A stretch of DNA of 64,000 bases from Strix aluco (taxonomy: Eukaryota; Chordata; Aves; Strigiformes; Strigidae), in the NCBI RefSeq assembly GCF_031877795.1, contig NC_133954.1:6229256-6293255 (forward strand), in the 5' to 3' direction. Shown in pieces: positions 1 to 10,893 of the stretch (positions are counted from its first letter, which is position 1; each line of letters starts with the position of its first letter). The notes under the pieces were generated by a model that was given only the letters and a program-made list of their open reading frames with translations, was not told where the DNA came from and did no database searches. Made by a program: the position numbers and the translations under genes.

Positions 1-195
1 AGCCTGAAATGCAGAAAATTCATCAAAAATCTCATGGACCAGCAACGAGCTCTTGTCAACCAGCTGAGCACTCATGTGAAAACTGGTGGCTGTTTCTGGG
101 CCCCACGTTTTAGTCCTTATGGGATTTATTTGCAAAGACACTGGAGTGAGGTCTGGCGTGTGTCCCCTAGGTGGCATCTACAGACCGTGCAGTGA
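1..195 (+). other. Open frame running in from the window edge, possible partial exon
   Basis: Frame 1 is open from the first base to TGA at 193-195. Its first part has a helical, lysine/glutamine-rich look (CRKFIKNLMDQQRALVNQLS), unlike most chance frames here; the later part (after about base 85) looks random. A GTGAAA at 76-81 could be a donor. It may be the end of a gene lying to the left, but no family is recognised and the left flank is missing. Confidence 0.2.
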
Positions 196-3100
196 CCACG
201 CTGTGCCCGCCGGGGTGGCAGCCCTGGGACACAGCCTGGGACACAGCCCCACACCCAGCAGCAGCACGGTGCCTTCAGAAACCCCTCGGCCAGGCACAAA
301 CAGCATCTCCTCGGGGATGATACCCGTTTTCTTAAACCCAGCACCACTCTTCCCCCTGGGCTTGAAGCCAGCTGCTTGTGTTTGTGGTAAGAGACCCCGT
401 GAAGTTCCTGCACACACATCGCATTGGGATCCTGCTCTGTAATTCACCCTGTTAAAAGCATTGAGACACTCTGCTCTGCCTCTGTAACACCCTTTACAAG
501 CTGGGCTTAGCTTATAATTTGCTTAGTTTGCAATATGGGAAATGAAAGCACGGAGGAGCCCTGGTTTGCCCAAACAGATTGCTCATAGCACCAAAAAACA
601 CTGGAAAAGGGCCTATTTCCCAAACCGCTGCTGCTCTCCAGGAGATGCAGGTGGAGGAAGTTGCACGAGGTCATGGTGGTCTGGGTCCCTCTCCAGGGAC
701 TCCAGTTTGGTTTAGCCCAGTTCAGGTTCCCATCTGCCTGCGGTCTGCTCTTCCAACCTTGTTGGTCTGCTGCTGTCACTGCTTCCCTCCTTCCCAGCAC
801 CCTCCGCTCTTTCAGCAGCCCTTCTCCTCCTCCTCTGTCTCCCCACACTCCCTACGTGCCTCCTCGGAGCCTGTCCCCCTCAGCCAGCACCCCCTGGGGA
901 GCCCCACACACTCCCAGGCAGGGTGCCGGCAGCCGACCCTCTTTGCTCTGCCCAGACTGGCAAGGGGAAAGGGGAACCATTGGGAAATCCCAGCTTTTGA
1001 AGGCAGGAGCTGAGGAAGTGCCAGGCAAGTGTAGACCCCTGCAAGCAAACATCTGATGGATTAAATACACCAATGTCATATTGAAGGACCCTAGAAATAA
1101 TCCTGGAATTCATCCTCTCCCACCCTGGAGGAGGTCAAAGGGATGGAGGTGCCTCAGAGAAGCAGCTCTCTGACCTACATCGCTGCACTGGAAAGCGGGA
1201 TGTTGTCTCAAACATGCTGCCTATAGAGCCCATGTGGGAATTTGCTTGGGAGGCAGTTCACCATCCTGGGAAGGGACAGGGTGCAGCAGGCTCCAGCGCT
1301 GGCTCAGCACATTGGCAGTGCGACATAAAAAACCGCTGCTATCCCTGCCCATGCTGCTTTGTCTGCTGAGAGCGCAGGATGCATTCCCTATAGGTGTACC
1401 ACGCAGGATAATAAATGTCCAATCCCTGCCTGGAGGCAGTGACAGATTGGCGATTCATTTCGTTCTGACCTCCTTGCACATGGCACCACTCAGGAGCTGG
1501 GGATTCAGCCACGGTGGAAGCCGTTCAGACACAACTCGGCCAAGGACAAGGACACATCCCTCCTCTTTCACAAAATTTTACCTTGCTAAGGCATTTCTTG
1601 GATCCCTGTTACTAGACATCTAAGGACACCAAGACCTTAGAGCATCCCTCTGAGGCTGGACCAGGGTCCCACCCTCTTGCAGAGCCTCGACTGTAAATGC
1701 CCAGCAGCTCAGTAAGCTCATCTAAAACCCCAGCAGCCCAGAGAGGCTTTTACGCTAGTCCCTGCAAGTGTGGCTTGGTCCATAGGAGCACAATGAATCT
1801 GTGGAGGACACCCAGACCTGAACTGCTTGTACATGGGGAGGGAAAGAGACCCCTTGGCAAACTCACCACCTACTAAATTACTGAACCTGCACAAGCCAAG
1901 CTTAAGGAGACAGAGCAGGTGATGCTAAGAGAGCTGTTGTGCTTCTGGGCTGGGATTAGCTGTCAGAAAGATTAACCAACACTAGAAATCCCAAGAATGG
2001 AGGAGAACCACAAATGATGTTACTGGAGACCCAGGTGAGCAGCCAGAGCAGCCGCTGCACTCACAGTCTGACCTGCTTCGCCCTGCCCACTCCCCTGCCT
2101 GACACTCCACAGCTAATTTTAGGTTAAAGGCCTTTTATCGGCTGCCAAGCCTCCAGTATGCTCCAGGCAGTCTGTAAGAACTAAGTCTCCTCCCCGCGGC
2201 TTTCTGAAGGGAAATACTTGCAAGGTTTTGAGGGCGGCAGAAGTGACAGCTTCCCACGAAGCAGCCGTAGCTCCTGTGATCTGCCCTTGGAAGTGCCCAG
2301 GAAAAATATCTCCTGGACCAGAACTTCTCGAAAGGCATTTCTGTGCCTCACTCAACCTGTTTTGGCAGCTTCAGGGGAGCCTCTCACCTGCTGTTGAATG
2401 AGTCACCCCCACTGACTGGAAGGCCCCAGCTATTAAAAAGCCTAAATTTCCAGATGGTTTATAAAAAATAAAAGATCCACTTTGGGGTTCTTACCTTCCT
2501 ACATTGCGTGCCTTTGGGTGATGTTTTTCAGCCTTCTCTTCCCAATTTTCCTGTTTGAATGGAAGGTGACCATTCCTGCAGATCCAGCATCTCGAGCCTG
2601 AACACAGACCAGTATTTTGGGACTCAAGGGTAAACCTGAGCAGCACAAACACCTCTCTGCCTAGAAAGCAAACAGAGCCAGTTCCTTCCCGTGGGGGAGG
2701 AATTCATGGACACGGCAATGACTTTCTTGGCAGCAGCAAAGCTTTCAAAGTGCAGAGTGCTTTCAAAGGCAGCAGCTCACTCAGCCTTAAATGGGGCAAA
2801 TTTTGCATTGTGCATCTTGCTGAACACACCTTCCAGCTGGAGGTAGCTTTGAGCAGACCAGTGCACTGAAGTGCCAAGCTGGAGCCAAACCTTGCAAAAT
2901 TAGTTAATTTAGATGTTTATGCTGAAGTTAATGGCAATGTGGAGGCTTTAGCTGTGTTGAGTCATCCTGTGTAGCGACAAAACTCCAAGTAGAAAAAGAC
3001 CCATGAGACCACGTCCCTGCTCCCGAGTAGATGCAATTGCCTTTCTGTAAAGTTCACGAGCTGGGACGATGGACTGTGCCTGGTGGAGCTGAGTGTGGGT

Positions 3101-3924
3101 TTCATCTGCACACAGGTAAGAGCACTGCCAGTGCACCTTCTGCTGGCACATGAACAAAGAAGCAGCTCCAGCTGCTTCCCATTTCCTTCCTGTGCTTAAG
3201 ATGTAAACCTGCAGTTATCTGTGCGGCTGGTTTCTGAGCTTCTTCTCTGGATAATTGGTAAAACACAAGCAGCAAGATTGATTGTAGAATTGAATTAGAT
3301 GCTGAGACTGCTAGCTGCACATCCCGGCCCTGCTCCAGGGTCCCAGCACCCTGGAGGCTGTCATCTGTGCAGCAGGCAGGAAAAAGCTGGGGAGATGGAT
3401 GGGGAGAGAGGAATGAGCTATAGCAGACATCTGTCAGTGCATCCGTGAGGGCTCTGCTGCTGGATTCAGTCCCACTGAATTGCAGCGCTGAGAGGTTCAG
3501 AGATGGTCTCCTGTCTTGTGGCTGGGATACGGCAAGGGAAGACTGCCCTTCCCCAGTGCACATCTGAACCACAACATGGGCTGGTGACCTCGCACAGTCT
3601 GGGGCTGACCATGGTGAATTTGGGCATTCAGCTTTCCTGCAGCCCAGCATCAGCACAGATAGAGCCTGACCCAGGCTGCCTTTTCACTAGTGAGCATTAT
3701 TCCTGCCAGCAGCCATTCCTGGGTAGCCTGAGGTCAAAAACTCCCCATGCAGAAGTCTGGATGTGAAAGTTGCCTCTAGCTTCATACCTGGCTCTGTCCC
3801 AGATAGCCTAGGACATGCACAAGGGAGGTGGAGGAGTCAGGCTGCAAGGAAAAGAGATCTTCTACAAGTGGGATACGCTACTTTGCAGAGAGGTGGAAAA
3901 GGAGGAAAAGTGGAGGGGTTTTTA
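196..3924. other. Upstream non-coding DNA
   Basis: Mixed-composition intergenic DNA with no splice-bounded protein-like frame that I would call. Short open frames are present on both strands but none shows recognisable domains. No recognisable mobile element was seen. Confidence 0.5.
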
Positions 3925-4359
3925 TTCCTCTCTCCTCTCCTCTCCTCTCCTCTCCTCTCCTCTCCTCTCCTCTCCTCTCCTCTCCTCTCCTCTCCTCTCC
4001 TCTCCTCTCCTCTCCTCTCCTCTCCTCTCCTCTCCTCTCCTCTCCTCTCCTCTCCTCTCCTCTCCTCTCCTCTCCTCTCCTCTCCTCTCCTCTCCTCTCT
4101 TCTCCTCTCCTCTCCTCTCCTCTCCTCTCCTCTCCTCTCCTCTCCTCTCCCCTCCTCTCCCCTCCTCTCCCCTCCTCTCCCCTCCTCTCCCCTCCTCTCC
4201 CCTCCTCTCCCCTCCTCTCCCCTCCTCTCCTCTCCTCTCCTCTCCTCTCCTCTCCTCTCCTCTCCTCTCCTCTCCTCTCCTCTCCTCTCCTCTCCTCTCC
4301 TCTCCTCTCCTCTCCTCTCCTCTCCTCTCCTCTCCTCTCCTCTCCTCTCTCCTTTCTTC
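3925..4359. repeat. 435-bp uninterrupted pyrimidine tract, (CTCTC)n microsatellite
   Basis: Every base on the plus strand is C or T. The array is mainly a 5-bp CTCTC/TCTCC unit; from about 4,141 to 4,230 it turns into a 10-bp unit (CCTCTCCCCT type), then returns to the 5-bp unit; one interruption (CTTCT) lies near 4,098. All three plus-strand frames and two minus-strand frames stay open through it, which creates artificial S-P-L-L-S and G-E-E-R-R frames. Such homopurine-homopyrimidine tracts can form triplex (H-DNA) structures. Confidence 0.98.
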
Positions 4360-5362
4360 ACCCAGAAAAGGGAAATGCACAGCTCCAAAGGCAGCTCTGC
4401 CCTGTTATTAACTGCTCTGCAGAAGAAATTAGTGCAGTTGCCACAGCAATGCTCCATGTGTGAAGAGGGAGGTGCGGGCTGCCATGCACGACTTTCCCAT
4501 TCACACACAATGCCCACCACTAAGACATTCCAGAACACATGCTGAAGGGAGAAACACATCCCTGTCCAAACTGGATCCCTTTCTGCAGACCAGTTTGTGA
4601 TTTCCTCTTTCCTCCTGTAATAAACTGCAGTCCTTCGGTTGACCCTTAGTCAGCAGTTAATTATTCCTAATGAAGGAAGATTCTTGGCTGAGAAATGATG
4701 GAATAAAACATGCATGAGAAATACACTTAGTGAACTGTCAAGGGCCTTAAACTCTACAGAATGAAGCATTATAGGTATATTAATAATGTCTGTGCTTCTC
4801 ATGGAGCGAGGGACTTTATAGAACAAGACAAAACCAAAAGACATACCAAGTAAATGACTGGCCTTTTCCCCCAGGTGAAACAGGGAAGACCTACAGGATC
4901 ATAGTTAGCATGTGCCTGGAGAAAAATATTTGATAGAAAGAGGATTTTTACCTACTTAGCCAAATAATTTTATCACTGCAACTAGTAGGCAAGCTAACTT
5001 TCCCATCACTTCCCACAATAACCACCTCTTCTGAACACGGGACACAGCTGGAGAAACAGAGAAGGTGGAAAGTTTTTGGACTCATCAAATATCGGGTGAT
5101 TGTCTGTGAGGTTATTGTAAAGAAAAGATGTGCCAACATCCCCAAATATGCAAAAAAAATGGGCTGAAAGGATACAAAACTGGACGACACTTTGCCAGAC
5201 TTTTTCTGACTGCACGTACAAACCATTTTGTACCGGCACCATCCACAGTAGCCATGAATGTCTTCCAAGAGCAACGTTCTTGGCCTGAGAAAGATGGAGG
5301 AACTTGGCTTTGGAGGACATAGTCATGCAAAACACCTCAAACAACGGCTGAGTCCATTTTCA

Positions 5363-5516
5363 GGTCGCGTTATCCTGAAGCAGATGGAGACGGGGCCTTG
5401 TATGAGTCTCGAGCTTTGAAGGGAGACGTGCCCGTATCAAAGCTCTTTCCCCGCGAGACTGCCAGTCGCCGTCATGCCAAACGGCGCGGTTGCTACGAGA
5501 AACAGCCGGCACCACC
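5363..5516. promoter_or_regulatory. Small CpG cluster
   Basis: About 15 CpG dinucleotides occur in roughly 155 bp (for example TCGCG, CCCGCGAG, AACGGCGCGG), while the surrounding kilobases are CpG-poor. It is flanked by no recognisable exon. It may be a small unmethylated regulatory element or the start of a non-coding transcript. The CpG density is seen; function is inferred. Confidence 0.3.
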
Positions 5517-6265
5517 TCCAACACATCCACCGTCTGGCTTCCTCCCATCTCCCAGCGCAATGGCCCAAGCTGGCTGGTGTCTTGGCACGAACCCACCCTC
5601 TAATTAAGGCATAAGAGAAGGAAGGGGAAACCTTCAAAGAAATCCCACCAACAGCCCTTACAGGAAAGCTTAAGACTGCCCAAGCAATTGTCTGATCTGA
5701 GTTCTCTTCATACCCTTCCTGGCATGGTCTTTCTTAGCTTCCCAAGCCCACCTGCCCCAAGGGCACCACGTCTCTTTGACTCTGCCCTTCGTGCCACCAC
5801 AGAGATGCCTTTTGTAGAATTTTACATTGTGTTTGGATTTTTATTTTATTTTTATTTTGCCGCTTTTTGCTCTCTGCATCAAGGCCCTGTGCGTCATTCC
5901 TTCTGGGTTTTATTTGATTGCTTTTGGAGATGAGGAGATTAATATTTCATCAAATGTACAGGGAATAAATAACCAGATTTGAAAGACATCCAGAATGTCT
6001 CCTGCTTTGACTGGCATTTACAGACCTGATGAGTGGGGAGCTATTTTTGCCACAAGCTGTTTCTGAGGAAGTCACAATGCTTGCCGTGATCTTTGCAGGA
6101 CATTTCCATCACCCACAACATGTCCATGCCCGTGATGTTGTGTGGTCACGCCCAAAGGAAGGGTGTTATCCGTTGCAACATTTGCAACACTCTGGATGTG
6201 GCCATACAGTGGCAGATCCCCAGAGGCACAGGCATGTCCCTGCATCAGCAGAGCTGCACCGGCCA

Positions 6266-6335
6266 CCATGCAACAGCATCGTGTACACCCATGCAACTCA
6301 TGTACCTCCATGCAACAGCATCATGTACAATGCAA
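6266..6335. repeat. Imperfect tandem duplication rich in ATGCAA
   Basis: CCATGCAACAGCATC occurs at 6,266 and again at 6,308 (42-bp spacing), each followed by TGTACA, with a further CCATGCAACT copy between them. A short degenerate tandem repeat. Confidence 0.6.
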
Positions 6336-8103
6336 CGGGTCCCCGTGCTGCTAATGCAGACACAGCCACCAACAGGATGGCTCTGGACTGACAGGGTCAT
6401 GCATCTCTCTGTCACACGGTCCATGAAAGCAGAGCACTTCTGGCTGGTGGTTTGTTGGGATCAGTCTCCAGAGTAAAACTGTGGAGTTTTTCCCAACCAC
6501 AAACTGAGGCGTTTTGTTTAATGGGAAATGCCAATCTGCACATTGGCAAATTTTGGTTGACTTAGCTAAAAGCATTTTTATTGAGGAAAATAATAATTAT
6601 GACTATTATTATGATTAGTTTAGGATTCTGTCTTGAAGTTTAATTAGCTGTAAAACAAAAGCTTTTGTGTTTCTGTTCTATTCAAAATTGACACTTCCTC
6701 CCCAAAGAAATTTGAAAAATATGACAGGCTATTTTAAGAAACTTAGGAATCATATGAGATGTTCAGTTATATCCCAGATCTTTGTGGGTTTCCCAGCTTC
6801 CCTGAGTTTGCTTGTTTTAATTTGCAGTTTTGGTGGTTTTGTTAACATGGTATCTCTTATTGATGCACACAATCTGAGGGAGGGGAGAAGAAGGGGTGGG
6901 AGGGAATTATCTGTGTACTGAAGGAATCAGTCGTTTACTGCATAGAGCAATGAGTCAGAGCGAAACCCAGCCCAGTGCATGATTTAGTTGGGTTTTCATT
7001 CTCCCAAGAGAACGCTGGTTTCTCTCCCTGCATGACTGCATGGACAGCTTCTGCATCTCCAGCAGGGTTTGATGGGATGAACAGGGGTCTGAAGTGTCCA
7101 GAGGCCACCCAAGGCTTTCTCAAGGTCTTCAGGACCCAGAAGCTTTTCTGCCAGCACAGCTCTAAGGTAATAACCGTTAAAGGAGGTTGTTGATTGAGTA
7201 ACAAGCCGTTGGCTTCCCTCCCTGCAACGTATTCAGCAGGTCTGTGGTTTAAGCTTTCCTGCTCTTCCTTTCAGAGCAGCCGTAAGGCTTGCAGGGACGA
7301 GGCAGGCTATGCAGAACAATCAAATACAACAGGGCTACCCCAATTTGGGACACGATTATATGGTGTGGTGACCTGGAATAAGGGAAACCTGGTCCCAACA
7401 ACCACTTTCTTTTATCAGGTAGAATTTGAAAGCATGTTCTTCCCCTCACTGCTGGTCTAGGAGGAGGGAAAACGGTCAGACACAGGACAGAAAGCCTGAA
7501 AATGGTTTTTAAAACTAGGGCAAAAAGCACGTCCCTTGGGAGAAACTTGTGTTGTGGTTGTGTTGGTTTTTTCTCAGCCTGCAGTTGTTAACGCAGCTCC
7601 ACGTGCTGACAGTCCTTCCTCCACCAAGAACACACTGAAGAGCATCCTCAGCTTCACTCGTTTTATGCAGTAAAGAAACACTCCCAACACACTGGTAGGG
7701 AAACTGAGGCACATTGCTGATCTCAGCTGTATTTTCAGCTGAGAAGCCAAATTCCACTCTTCCATCAACCTGATCTACATGTCCATGACGAGGATTATTT
7801 TTTTTCCTGCACGTGTCCCACTTGGAAGCAAAGCCCCATGGCCCACACTGCTACCGATGCCCCATGAGGGAAGCGGGGACACAGGTGCCGTGTTCCCCCA
7901 GTGCAATGACTGGCCCCAGTCTCATCCCTGTTGTGCAGGATGGACACATGGCGTTGCACGTTTTTCCCAAACAAGGGGAGGGGGTGGCTGCAGGGGACAA
8001 TGTAGGAGCACTGTGGTGGTGTAAGTCACACAAACAGCCCCACAGAGCAGCCGTCGTGGAGCTGCTCAGAAACAGGACTGTCAAACCATATGCAGTTACA
8101 TAA

Positions 8104-8121
8104 AATAATAATAATAATAAT
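8104..8121. repeat. (AAT)6 microsatellite
   Basis: Six AAT units in a row, followed by TATA. Confidence 0.9.
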
Positions 8122-10380
8122 ATACCGAAGGCAGATAAAGTCAGGCTAAATCACTCCTCTCCCTCCTTCCTGGAAATCTGATATTTCTCTTCATTCTCCC
8201 CATCCCTAATACCCATCTCCCACGTTTGTCTCTGCACCGCACCGAGGAGTTTGAGATTAACCATGACGAATGGACTGATTTCCTTGTCTCAGGGACTGTT
8301 TTATTTTTCCTTTGCCACATCTGACAAGTTGCATTTTACTATAAATCCCCTCAATTAGGCCTTTCAAATAGCACTGCAGCCGTTTCCCTGATATATAGGG
8401 AAGGAATTATCTTCATGTCCCTGACAACCAATTCCTTGACTAAAAATAGTTGATGTTCACTTTTGCTTTCCTCCCATCACCTCGCACTTTGGCCACCTGA
8501 GACGAGTGTTGCCACTGCACATGTCCCAATTGGTGGCCATGGGCAGGCTGAGATGGCTAAGGACAATCCCCAGGGTCTTGGCATGGAAACGGAGTCTCTG
8601 GTGCTCCCCACTGCAACGTGCCCTGGGGTGCACAAAGCCCTGAGAAGCCCCCCAAAACCAGAGCATGGAGCTGTGTCCTCGACACACGATTCACTCAGTG
8701 AATGGGCTGAATCCAGGCTGCTCGAGGGTGCGGGAGCTTTTTCAAGCCTCCTTTAGAAAGTTTTGCATTTTCTATTGGGCTTATTGAAGTGAAAAGTGAC
8801 ACAGAGGTGGCTCTGGAGAGTGTCTCATCCTGTCACTTGTCAGTGGTAGGGGTGTTAGGAGAGCTAAGAAACAAAGAGTTTCCTGAATTTACCAGCGCTT
8901 TACATATTTTCAAACATCTTTGCCAAAGCAATGACACAGTTGATTAAATCCCACTAAGGCGGGAAGATTTATGTCTGTGTTGTTTATTCCCTTTAATTAC
9001 TGGGCCAAGACCATTTACCCTTTGGTGTCTGGGATGGGTCATTGGCTGCACTCATGTGCTGGGGTACAGCCCTGGATGGCCACTTGTGCCTTGGTCCAGC
9101 AGATACAGGAAGGACCTTGATTACCTCCTGCCCTCTCCCATGCTTCAGAGACAGAAAGCGGCTCCGCAAAGATGGATGGAGGCTTCAGCCATGAATCCAT
9201 CAAGGGACGCTGCCCTCCTATTGATCTGTCTGCAATACGTTGTGGTCTGCAGCCGTTCCAAGAGGCAGAGGCTGTGGTTGGGACGAAGAGGGGAGCATTC
9301 CCCAGCACCCCATGAGAGGCTGTGGGTCGATGCACCAGCATCAGGTAGGGGAAACATCTTTGGTCCCCCCAGGATGGTGACCCCAATGGCAACATCTTCC
9401 ATCATCCCCTTCCCAGCACCACACCTCAGCTCTCTTTATTTCCTCAAGGAAAGAAGAAACCCTAACTCGCTGCCTGACTTTCTGCTGCCAGGTCACCACT
9501 GGCAGGTGGAGCCTGGCTCGCTCCCGGGGTGGGGGCACAGCAGTCACAGCTGGGACAAACTCCCCCCAGCCCCAGGTAGGTGCAGAAGAGATGCCCTGAC
9601 ACTGCCTTGGCACAGAGGAGCAGGTTTCACCCAGGGAGAGATTCACCCAGCTCAGAGATGGACCCAAGCCTGGCCACAGCATCCCCAAGAGATGGGGATG
9701 TGGAGGACCCCTCCCCAGGAGCCCAGCATGGCGACTGCCAGGGGACAGCAGGAGGTGACACAGAGAGGCACGACAGAGACCCCTTATCATCAGGGGTGGG
9801 GGTGGGGGGGTGTCATTAGCCAAGACCCCAGGAGCAACATCCAGGCTCCCCTGACTACCCACTCCTGCTCCCGACCCTCCCCAGGACACACATCCCCCAA
9901 ACCAGCGCCCCTCTCCTCTGTCAGTTCAAGCCCCCCCCTGTTCCTGACCCTTCACCTCTGCCTCTTCCACCACATCCTATGAGAAAAACCACCTCCCCAC
10001 AGCACCCCCACCTCCTCCGTGACTCAGTTTCCCCCTGCGATGATCAAGTGCCCCCAGCACAGCCCCACTGCGTGGAAGGACCTACACCCACCTGCCCCAC
10101 GTCCCCTCCTTGTCGCAGGAGCATCTCCCTCACAAGGAAGGGGAAAAGGGGCTCTCACCTCCCTCTGTGTTCACCAGACAGTTTGCAAAGGGGTTGCAAA
10201 GGGTGGCGGCAGGAGGGGAAGCCTCCCCTTCCCTCGGTCCCTCTGTCAGAGCCCTGGAGTCAAATCCCCGAATGCGCAAACCCTCCCGCAAATCGCAGCC
10301 CCAAGCTCTTTGCGTACCCGCAGGGTACCCCGCAGCAGCGGCTGCAAAATGGGATTGCGGGGGGCAGAGAGGGGAAAGTC
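8122..10380. other. Upstream non-coding DNA before the CRHR1 promoter
   Basis: AT-rich block at 8,255-8,460 (contains TCAATTAGG and TAAAAATAG motifs) followed by GC-rich, stop-poor DNA. The latter holds a 308-codon plus-strand frame (9,056-9,982) that is proline/serine-rich, without domains, with equally open frames on the other strand; I do not call it a gene. Confidence 0.45.
9793..9810 (+). repeat. G-run block, possible G-quadruplex
   Basis: Runs of 4, 5 and 7 G separated by single T residues; the last run can supply two G-tracts. Confidence 0.5.
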
Positions 10381-10387
10381 TGGTCCA

Positions 10388-10412
10388 GGGGGAGCCGGGG
10401 TGGGGGGGGGGG
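10388..10412 (+). repeat. G-run block upstream of the CRHR1 promoter, possible G-quadruplex
   Basis: G runs of 5, 4 and 11 with short spacers on the coding strand about 250 bp upstream of the TATA box; enough G tracts for an intramolecular quadruplex. Confidence 0.5.
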
Positions 10413-10521
10413 TGCAGCTGGGTGTCCCTGGGCCGGTGGGACGTTTCTGCTGCTAAAGATGCTGAGGGAGGGAAGGAGAAAGGGAAAAAAAAAAAATAGA
10501 GTTGGAAGGCACTAGGGAGGT

Positions 10522-10564
10522 GGAGGAAGGAAAAGGGGAGGAGGAAGAGGAGGAGGGAGAGAAG
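10522..10564 (+). promoter_or_regulatory. 43-bp pure purine tract upstream of the CRHR1 TATA box
   Basis: GGAGG/GAGGAAG-type purines without interruption, about 90-130 bp upstream of the TATA box, the usual position of GAGA-factor or SP/MAZ-type promoter elements. Sequence seen; role inferred. Confidence 0.4.
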
Positions 10565-10651
10565 CGGGGAGTGGGAGGCTGGTGAGGAGGGATGTAGCCC
10601 ATCGCCAGGAGCTGGAAGGTGGGAAGCCAGAAGACCAGCTCCCAGGGAGGT

Positions 10652-10659
10652 TATAAAAG
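10652..10659 (+). promoter_or_regulatory. TATA box of the CRHR1 promoter
   Basis: A canonical TATAAAAG lies 200 bp upstream of the CRHR1 start codon. If used, transcription would begin around 10,680-10,685 and leave a 5' UTR of about 170 nt. The DNA just upstream is G-run and purine rich (10,388-10,564), and the predicted leader is CpG-rich. Position and motif are seen; use as the core promoter is inferred. Confidence 0.65.
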
Positions 10660-10682
10660 GCAGGAGCCGGTCGCTGAACAAA

Positions 10683-10851
10683 GGCGAGAGCGAAAGGTCC
10701 CTGCCTGCCTCCGTGCAGCCCCGCCGGGACCCGGACACGCTCCTTTGCACGAAGCCCCGAGGATTTTATCCCCGACGGCAGAAGGAGCCCAGCAGGAGTG
10801 GGGACCGCTGCCAGCCATGCCCCGGAGAGCTGGGCACAGTGGGAGTTAAGG
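10683..10851 (+). other. CRHR1: Predicted 5' UTR of CRHR1
   Basis: GC-rich leader between the estimated start site downstream of the TATA box and the receptor ATG. It contains one short upstream ORF, listed separately. The 5' boundary is an estimate from TATA spacing, accurate only to about 10 nt, and an additional upstream non-coding exon cannot be excluded. Confidence 0.5.
10817..10849 (+). promoter_or_regulatory. Upstream ORF in the CRHR1 leader (10 codons)
   Basis: An ATG at 10,817 with G at -3 and C at +4 opens a frame MPRRAGHSGS that stops at TAA 10,847-10,849, only 2 nt before the receptor ATG at 10,852. Ribosomes that translate it would have almost no distance in which to reinitiate at the receptor start, so it should lower receptor translation. 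Upstream AUG control has been described for mammalian CRHR1. The ORF is seen; the effect here is inferred. Confidence 0.6.
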
Positions 10852-10893
10852 ATGGTGCCCAGCCTACGTCCTGCCCTCCTCCTCCTCCTGCAG
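10852..10893 (+). CDS. CRHR1: CRHR1 coding exon 1: start and signal peptide
   Basis: Encodes residues 1-14, [14 protein letters not shown], the start of a hydrophobic signal peptide. The ATG context is strong (A at -3, G at +4). Ends at a GTAAGA donor in phase 0. The N-terminal sequence is not conserved with mammals, as expected for a signal peptide. Confidence 0.88.

Larger units (their letters stand above)
4360..8103. other. Upstream non-coding DNA
   Basis: No gene found. It contains the CpG cluster at 5,363-5,516, an imperfect 42-bp duplication near 6,266, AT-rich DNA at 6,540-6,740, and scattered short frames without domain content. Confidence 0.5.

Noticed and set aside
3763..4545. Five long open frames (152-260 codons) on both strands across the pyrimidine tract
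   Set aside because: They are produced by the CTCTC microsatellite, which contains no stop in these frames; the products are only S-P-L-L or G-E-E-R-R repeats.
5360..5596. Minus-strand frame containing L-L-Q-D-N-A-T, reminiscent of a mariner transposase catalytic motif
   Set aside because: Flanking motifs appear in the wrong order, there is a stop directly after the match, and no terminal inverted repeats were seen.
9056..9982. 308-codon plus-strand open frame, one of the longest in the window
   Set aside because: Proline, serine, histidine and tryptophan rich without any domain, no splice or polyadenylation context, and a 182-codon frame is open on the opposite strand over the same stop-poor GC-rich DNA.
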